From the NCBI RefSeq assembly GCF_002234675.1, contig NC_019862.2, forward strand, positions 28,905,889 to 28,969,888: a stretch of 64,000 nucleotides of DNA, in the 5' to 3' direction. Origin of the DNA: Oryzias latipes (lineage: Eukaryota; Chordata; Actinopteri; Beloniformes; Adrianichthyidae). The position numbers and the translations under genes are program-made. Below the pieces are notes generated by a model. It did not search any database. It worked only from the letters and a program-made list of their open reading frames with translations, and was not told the DNA's origin. The stretch's first letter is position 1; the number at the start of each line of letters is the position of its first letter. Below are positions 37,493 to 46,400 of this stretch, piece after piece.

Positions 37493-40400
37493 TTTCATCT
37501 GCTTCTGGGGTTTTTTGGATCTAGTCTGTGTTTTCTGCCCGTCTCTGCAGGAGGAACGAACCCGTAAGCAGGCCTCACTCCTGGCATTCAACCAAGTTTA
37601 ATGAAAACCAATCGGAGTCCAGCAAGACGCAGTCTCCGCCCACAGCTGTCTGGCACTGCAAATATGATGCAAGGTAATTCTGGGGTCGGGAGGTTTCCGG
37701 ACCTCCAGTCTGAATGTTTGGGCGAGAAGAACTTTTGCCCTTCATGTGAACACAAAATGTAAATTAAATCAAAGTTGACATTCCAGCTGGACTGTCCTTT
37801 GCCTTCAACCTAAAAGCAAGCTTTAGTTTGTGTTTGCTTGATTCTTCATTTTCCTCGTCCCGCAGCTCGTCCGATAATGATCTCTCTGGAGGCTGGGAGC
37901 AGACGAACCTGTGCAGAGCGTCCGACCAGTTCAGCTCTCTGGGGAGCATGGACAGTCTAGAGCATGTTTCTCAGTCTAACAACAGCATGGAGCACCTCGG
38001 AGGAGGAAAACGGGACTCGGCCTACAGCTCCTTCTCCACCAGCTCCAGCACGCCGGACTACACGCTGTCGAAAAGCAACGCCGCCTCCACCGAGAACATG
38101 CTTTACAAAGTGACTCAGTGGGATGCGGGAGGAAGGCGGGGCCAGGGAGCGGCTGCTGATGGAGTCAAACTTGAGGACAGGCTCCCGTACTTCCAGATGC
38201 CAGGGGTTGGTCCGGGTCACGACGGTCTGCCAACCGAGGACCCGGCCGGCTCCCGACATTCCACCTCGAGCAGAATCAGCTTTGGGCCGGTGTGGAACGT
38301 GCCTGAGAAAAAGAAGGCGGCGTCCACGTCTCCCCCGCCGCCTCCTCCGCCTGCACGCAGCAACAGCTTTGCAGCAGCTAAAGCTCACGAAAGGGGACTT
38401 GTCACAGCTCCCCCCGAAGGACTCGAGTCACACTGCAGGGCTCTGAAAAATCTGCGCAGCCACAGCATTTCCCTGAAGAACGATAGCAGAAACATTCTCA
38501 CCTCCACCGATAAAAGCACCCACGCCGCGTTCAGCCCAAACAAGCCGTCTTCGCTCTCCGGCAGTGATGCTCACCATGGTCACGGGGCCAGCCAGCCCTT
38601 CCAGCAACCGCACCACAGTGACAAAAGCGCCTACTTCCCCCAGCCCTGGACCCCACCCGCCTCAAAGACGCAGAGTGTCGGCGGTTACCACAGCAGCCTG
38701 CAGGACCTGCCCACACACAGCTCCGCACAGCATCTAAGCCAGAACCAGAGATGGAGCCTGAGCAGCAACCTTTCCTCTGCAGCCACCGACCACGAGAGCG
38801 GAGGGCCGAGCCGCTACTACTGCATCACCACAAGCCACGGCACACATCCTAACCACCCGTCTCTGTCTGGAATACCGGAAGTCAGAGGAAGCGCCGCAGG
38901 TCTGCCACAGGAGCGGCGCTCCACCAGCCCGCAGGCAGCCCCCAAAGCCAGGCATCATCTGCCCCAACACTCCCCACGCTCTGAAGACAATGCTGCGCAC
39001 GGAAAGCATCAGGTAACCGCTGCACCAGAACCCTCTGGACGGAAAATGAGCTGGGGGGATGGGGGGGTCCAAAGAGGGCCAAACACACAGACTGCAGAGC
39101 CGCAATATGCCCCTGAGCAGAGGAGGTCTCTCCCTCCTCAGCTCAGAGAAACGTCCCAGGAGGTCAGACAGCCCATCCCCGCCACCAACAAGATCTCCCC
39201 TCAGACGACCCCGATGCTTCACTCACTTTCCGTGTGCGCCACGGCCCGCCAGGACCACGCCGTGGGTGGCAGCTCTGAGGAGGCCCTTGAGACCCAGCAG
39301 ATGGCGCGCAGCAACCGCTTCGCCACCACTTTGAGAAACGAAATACAGACAAGGAGGGCGAGGATGCAGAAGAGCCGGAGTGCGGCTGCCCTGCCGGATG
39401 CTGAACCGAAGGCCGAGCCTGAACCGCGGGCGGATCCAGAAGAGTGGAGGTCTGCGCAAAGCTCTACCTCTGCAGAGGGGTCCTTCTCTAACACATACAA
39501 GGATCATCTCAAGGAAGTACAAGAAAAGGTCCTTAAAGCCACCTCCTTCAGGAGGAGAGACCTGGAGCCTGTTTTACTGGAGCTCTCTAAAGAAGCCAAC
39601 CATCCCTCCTCAGTGCATAAGAATGTCGACCCCGTTCTGAACCAGCAAGGAACCGGTAATTCTGGACTTTCCAGTGGTCAGGTCTCACGCATTGGAGGCC
39701 GGAAACGTTTCACTGCAGAAAAGAAGGTCCGATGTTTCTCTGAACCAGACAAAATCCATGAAGTTGGTGTTGACCAAGACCCCTCAGGAAACACAAGCTC
39801 TCCAGGGAACCAACAGGAGCTGACAAGCGCAGAACCCTTCTGCAAGCAGGTGCCCGTTCAAAGCCACGACAAGATCCGGGGCAGGAATGTTGCCCCTCAC
39901 AGTGCAGCGGAGGACACTCTGAGAGGTGGAGCGCGCTCTGAAACGGCTGAAGGAGCTCCTCACCACGCACCGTCCGCCTACGACAATCAGAGACTGGGCA
40001 CGTTTGCGGAGTACGAGGCCAGGTGGAGCAAACAGAGGAAAGCTCCAGAAAAGAAACCTTCTGGACGGTACCACTCAGCCGATAACATCGTAGATTCGAC
40101 ACCTGAGGACAGCGACAAGACATGCTTCCATGAGAGATCCCGATCGTCTCCTTCAGCACACATCTACGGTCAGGTGAGGCCCAAACTTTGTCTAACTTTT
40201 ATCAACAAAGAAAACCAAAAAGCACTTTTTTTTTTGTTGGTAACTTTTGCCACTGCCTGTGGCTCCTCCTTTCATTAAGGAGTGCAATTAGAGTAACAAA
40301 GGGAATTGCCAAGACAAATATTAATCTAAATGTGTACATAAGGACACACCCTCAGCTTAACAAAGAGGGCAGCATCTTTTCAGCAGAGAGAAGAAACCAG

Positions 40401-43400
40401 GAAGCTGCCACCTGAGTCGGGCGGTGGAGACTCAGAGGCACTTTAGCTCCGGTCTCCGGCTGGAACCTTTTCACTTAAGTGCTTCTGTGTTTGCTCAACC
40501 TTGTTTTGCAGAAGATTCCAGTTCCTGCAGGACAGTCGGACGCAAGATATTATCAGACGGAAGGCGGAGCGGCCGAGGCGCTTCCTGCTGAGTCGGGGTG
40601 AGTGTTTCTGTGATGGGACAGACTGGAATAATAACAGGGACACGTCTTCCATTCAATACAAACGTCTTGTTTTTCTCTCTATTGAGTTTTTGTAATTTGA
40701 TGAGAGGGCAGAAAGCAGTTATTAAATACAGTTTTTGGTCTTAATTGGTGCTCTCGCACCAACATCCTGGTCATGGACTCATTATGAGCTCTGGATGTGC
40801 TGTCAGGCGGCTCCTGCTCTGTAAGCGGAGCCTGCTGTGAGCCGGCGGAGGAACGCCGGGCACAGCGGCAGCTTCGTGTGGCCTGTTGCCGTGGGCGATG
40901 CCTCTGAACATGCGCTGCTCTGGGGAAGTGTTTCTCTCTTGGAATTCTGTGCACTCCCCCTCCCCGAGGTCATGAGGGCATCCTGTAGGCAGACAGTCTC
41001 CCCAATCAAATGTTTGTGTTTCTCACAGTTCCTCTCACATCTCTCCCTGACATTTGTATAAAATGTCTGAGGATGACCCTAAAATCTTACGCAGACATTC
41101 ACGTCATCAGAGTTTAAACCGAAGTTTCTGTAGCTTCTGTTTTGCTTTTTTGTTTTGGGCACATTCCTCAAAAGGTAGGGGTGAGGCTTCACCTTCCTAA
41201 ACATGCTGATGACTTCCCACATATACAGTAACAAGGCCCACAGTGTCTCCAAGAGCTGGGCTGATTTTGTCTTTGTGTGTGGAAAATGCCTGAAAGCATT
41301 CGTGAAACACTCGGCAGATCGCTCTAAGCCTAAATGACTGTTTGGGAGACGTTTGTTTTGGGTGTTTAAACGATCCGTCTTCAGGTGTGGGCTCCAACAG
41401 GTAAAAGAGGACTTCCCTGCCTCTGGAGCCCGCAAATCAAGAGAGCCAAAGGGTTTCAATGAAAGGATCTGATTCAAACATCCCTAGCAGCGAGTTGATA
41501 AAACCCCTCACCTCTTTGTAACATTTTAGAGAAGAATGAAGTTGTAGTTTGACGGATTTCTGAAGGTTTTTTAGAATCAGAATCAGAAGCTTTTTTTGTC
41601 ACATGTGCAGCTTTTACACTGACACACGAAATCACATCCCAGTCCAACCCGAACAAGATCAGACAGCAGAAACTTTGTTGGCGACTAAAAAAAGTCCATA
41701 CATTTAAACCATTTAAACACAAAAGCACATATTCACACGACAACACGGTACATGAGGTTCAGTGGGGGGGGGGGGTACACTCGGGACGCAGCTGATTTTA
41801 AGCAGATTTACTTTCTATTTTTTGCTCTTGAAAATGTTTACAATCTCATACTTACAGCCTAAATAATTGAAGCATAAATGGAGTCTCGCTGAAGCGTCAA
41901 AGCAGTCACGTCTGCTTCCTTTTCTGCATAGAACCACTGTGGGGTCGCTCTAATCAGAAGGTCAAAGGTCTTTCCATTCACATCCCGTGTTAAAGACCGT
42001 AGACACACATGGATCAAACCTCAAACATCTGACCTCTAATAGCTGCTAAACTCTGGCAACGTTTGAGATTTTTTTTGTTTCTTTCACTTCCAAAATGTAC
42101 ATGTTCAAAAAACAACAAAATGCTTTTATTATAAACATATTAAAAGCTAAACAATATAACTAATTAAAGGAAGTACAAAAACAATCGTTTTCTCTCATGA
42201 TTTGCATGAATAAATGATCAGAAACTTTCAAATTAACTCCACATTGACAACATTTGTAAAATAAAAAAACAATCAAACGTGCACACGCCACGGCCAAACA
42301 CATTTTGACGTCAAAGTGAGGCGTTGTCCATGGATTGGTAGATGATGGGTGGATCTTCAGTCTTACTGGGCGTGCTCCAACAGCTGTCAGGCTGGTCTGC
42401 TCATTTTTAAAGTGGGCAGGTTTAGGTGATGTCATATGCAGCCAGGAAGAGGTCGACCACGAGGCTGAAATTCAGATCCGCCCATTTCAGCCCCATGAGT
42501 CACGTCGGCCTCTTTCGCAGTCGCTGGTCTGGACTCTGACAGGAAGAGCCCAGGGCTGCCTGAAGCTCCGGGTTCGAATCCCGGTCGTCTTGTCGTGGCG
42601 TACGCCTGAAGCATTGCCGTTGATGGAAAAACCTGCTCCTTCAGAGCTTCCATGAAGCCAAATGACCTAATTATCTGTCGCTGAAACAGTTGGATCAGTG
42701 TGGTACTTTTCCAGCTCTGTTAGACTTATTTGACTTCCAGTAACACACAACTCACTCTCCATTCAACAGCTGATGTGTGTGCGTGTGAGCGTGGTGTGTG
42801 TCTTTGTGTGGCGTTTGTGGGTGCATGAGAGTAGGCATGCGTATGTTTGTGTCAGGGTGTTGGTTTATGTATGTGTATGTACGTATGTGCTTAGTTTTGT
42901 GTGTCCGGGGACGTGTGTGTTTATATATGTGTGAATGTGTGTGTTTTTATACCCTTGTGGGATCCATAATCTCAAATTTCACCCACCTTGAGTGTGTGTG
43001 TGTGAGAATGTTGGTGTGGGTGTGTATGCTTGTGTTCAGGTGAGTGTGCGTGGACGTTGGTGTGTGAGTGTGTGTTTATGCTCGTGTTTAGGTGTGTGTG
43101 CATGTTTAGGTGTGTGTGTGTATGCTTGTGTTTAGGTGTGTGCTTGGGTTTAAGTGTGTGTACATGTTTAGGTGTGTGTGCGTGCGTGTATGTTGGTGTG
43201 TGTGCGTGTGTGTATGTTTGTGTTTAGGTGTGTGCTTGTGTTTGGGTGTGTGTGTGCGTGTATGTTGGTGTGTGTGTGCGTGTGTGTATGTTTGTGTTTA
43301 GGTGTGTGCTTGTGTTTGGGTGTGTGTGTGCGTGTATGTTGGTGTGTGAGTGTGTGTGTGTGTATGTTTGTGTTTAGGTGTGTGCTTGTGTTTGGGTGTG

Positions 43401-46400
43401 TGTGCCTGTATGTTGGTGTGTGAGTGTGTGTGTATGTTTGTGGTTAGATGTGTGCTTGTGTTTAGGTGTGTGTGTGCGTGTATGCTGGTGTGTGAGTGTG
43501 TGTGTATGTTTGTGTTTAGGTGTGTGCTTGTGTTTGGGTGTGTGTGTGCGTGTATGTTGGTGAGTGAGTGTGTGTGTATGTTTGTGTTTAGGTGTGTGCT
43601 TGTGTTTGGGTGTGTGTGCGTGTATGTTGGTGAGTGAGTGTGTGTGTATGTTTGTGTTTAGGTGTGTGCTTGTGTTTGGGTGTGTGTGCCTGTATGTTGG
43701 TGTGTGAGTGTGTGTGTATGTTTGTGGTTAGATGTGTGCTTGTGTTTAGGTGTGTGTGTGCGTGTATGCTGGTGTGTGAGTGTGTGTGTATGTTTGTGTT
43801 TAGGTGTGTGCTTGTGTTTGGGTGTGTGTGTGCGTGTATGTTGGTGAGTGAGTGTGTGTGTGTATGTTTGTGTTTAGGTGTGTGCTTGTGTTTGGGTGTG
43901 TGTGTGCGTGTATGTTGGTGAGTGAGTGTGTGTGTGTATGTTTGTGTTTAGGTGTGTGCTTGTGTTTGGGTGTGTGTGTGCGTGTATGTTGGTGAGTGAG
44001 TGTGTGTGTATGTTTGTGTTTAGGTGTGTGCTTGTGTTTGGGTGTGTGTGCCTGTATGTTGGTGTGTGAGTGTGTGTGTATGTTTGTGGTTAGATGTGTG
44101 CTTGTGTTTAGGTGTGTGTGTGCGTGTATGCTGGTGTGTGAGTGTGTGTGTATGTTTGTGTTTAGGTGTGTGCTTGTGTTTGGGTGTGTGCGTGCGTGTA
44201 TGTTGGTGAGTGAGTGTGTGTGTATGTTTGTGTTTAGGTGTGTGCTTGTGTTTGGGTGTGTGTGCCTGTATGTTGGTGTGTGAGTGTGTGTGTATGTTTG
44301 TGGTTAGATGTGTGCTTGTGTTTGGGTGTGTGTGCCTGTATGTTGGTGTGTGAGTGTGTGTGTATGTTTGTGGTTAGATGTGTGATTGTGTTTAAGTGTG
44401 TGTGCATGTTTAGGTGTGTCAGGTGTGTGCGTGTGGGGCATTCGAGCGTTTGCTTGTTTGTGTGTGTGTGTGTGTTGACTCTGCAAAGCGCATTAGTGCA
44501 GTGTGTGTCGTGCGTTGAGCATCATGGATCCTCCGCTGAGGAGCCGCTTGGCGGCTGGAGGTGTGAGTGTCGCTGCGTCTGCATCTCTTCGGCTGCAGCA
44601 GCGTTAAGCGAAGCTGCGTGACCTCTAAGTGAGTTAGGATCAGAGGATTCATGGACGCCCTCACAGGCTCCGCCTCCAGCAGCTCCTCATGACTCCTCTC
44701 CTCCAGACCTCCTCGTCTAACTTTGCAGTGAAAGAGTTCAGGCGGCTTCCCCCTCCCTTCAGACGGCCAGCCGAGCGCTGAGCAGGAGGGAGAGCCGCGG
44801 CAGACGTGGGTCTCGCCGAAGTGGCATAATCACAGTGGCTGCTGGGAAATGAAGGAGCCGCTGTGCTGCAGCGTGTTATTGGAGGAGCTGCAGATGATAG
44901 CCCCCGCTGCCCGGCCGTGTCATTAAAAGATTCTGTTGTCTTCCTCAGGTTTTCAGGTGACGGCGAAGAAAACCCAGCCGAGTTCAAAAACGACTCGCCG
45001 CCACTGGCCCCGCCCATGACAGGAGCCAATCTGGACAGCAGACAGGGAGCTGCTCCTGCCGCCCTCAGCCACAGACCCACGTCTTTCTCCCACAGCGCCG
45101 CCGAGTCCGGCCCCTCCCAGTCTGATGAGCGCAGCCACACAGCCGGGAGGAAGCCCTCTGCGCCGGAGACGCTCCCCCCTGCTGCAAGCCCAGAGCCGGC
45201 CTCCTGCGAGTCCCTCACAGGTTCTCTGAGTGAGGTCTCCTTCTGCCGATCTCCCACCGCCCAGCCCAGCTCCTCCCTCCACCCCACCCACGCTGTAAGG
45301 GGAGATTCTGAGCAGGGCAGAGGACTCGTGGACAAAGGACAAGGGGCAGTACATCATCCATCAAAACCCAGTCCCCCGCCCGCCTCCTCTCCTCCGGCTT
45401 CCTCCTACAGATCTTCGGGGCTGTCCGGCATGGAGAGGCGGCGCACTCCTTCTCCACAGTTCTCCCCGCAGAGACTCAGTGACAAGCCTCCCGTCCCGTT
45501 TCCCCAGGAGGACTCAGACAGGTAAAGCCTTTGTGTCTTCAGAGATTTGTTTGGGGTTTTTCTTGCTTCGTATTTGTGTCACATGGACAGAGGAGCTTAT
45601 TGAGTCAGCGGCTCGGTGGAATCAACATGTGAGCGTTATCAAGCCTCTGTAATTTAGAGATCTTCTGCATTTCTAAACCACCAGCACCTCAGAGTTCTTC
45701 CAAATGTTTAAAAATGTGACTCAGAAAGGCCCGGCTCCTTTTTTTTCTCCACTGAAAAGGAATGGATATCATCTGTGAACTCTAGACGCTTCAGGAGGAT
45801 TGTTACAGCTGGTCCAAACCAAAGGGTGGGAGGAGTCCAGATGGCTCTGATATTCCAGAAGACCGGGCATGGAAAAACTCTCCGCTGCCACCATGGAATG
45901 AAAAGGGAATTCTGCCTGGAAGGATCTATTCTGAACTGGATTTTCTGTGTTTTCTGCCGTTTCAGGTCGGTCCCCGTGATCCAGAACCAGAGCTCCGCGG
46001 CCAGACGAGTTCCCATCAGGATCGTCCACTCGGAGGGAACCGCGGAGAAGGAGCACTCCCCGTTTTTGCAGCAGAGTGAGCTCGTGCACGTCGAAGCTGG
46101 GGGGCCCGGCGCGGGCAGAGTTGGCAGCTTCGGAGCTCTGGCGGAGGACTCGGACTTCTGCGCTTTTAGCCGGCACTGCAATAAAACCCCGGAGACCCAG
46201 GTTCAGCAGAGACCCGAGACAGACGGATACATGACGACCATCGGAGATGACGTCCAGCTGCCGCCGCCGCCACCGATGGTCGCATACATGATGACCATCG
46301 GAGATGACGTTCAGCTGCCGCTGCCGCCGCCGCCGCCACCCGCAGATGAGCCAGTCGGAACCACAGCAGGAATCCAGGAGGAGCAGAAGAGAGAGGAGCT

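Noticed and set aside
40174..40278. Extension of the large shroom2 exon frame to a stop
   Set aside because: A good GTGAGG donor ends the exon at 40,173, and the next exons continue the family sequence.
42798..44621. Series of Cys/Val-rich frames
   Set aside because: They come from GT-rich minisatellite DNA; the translated repeats follow the DNA period.
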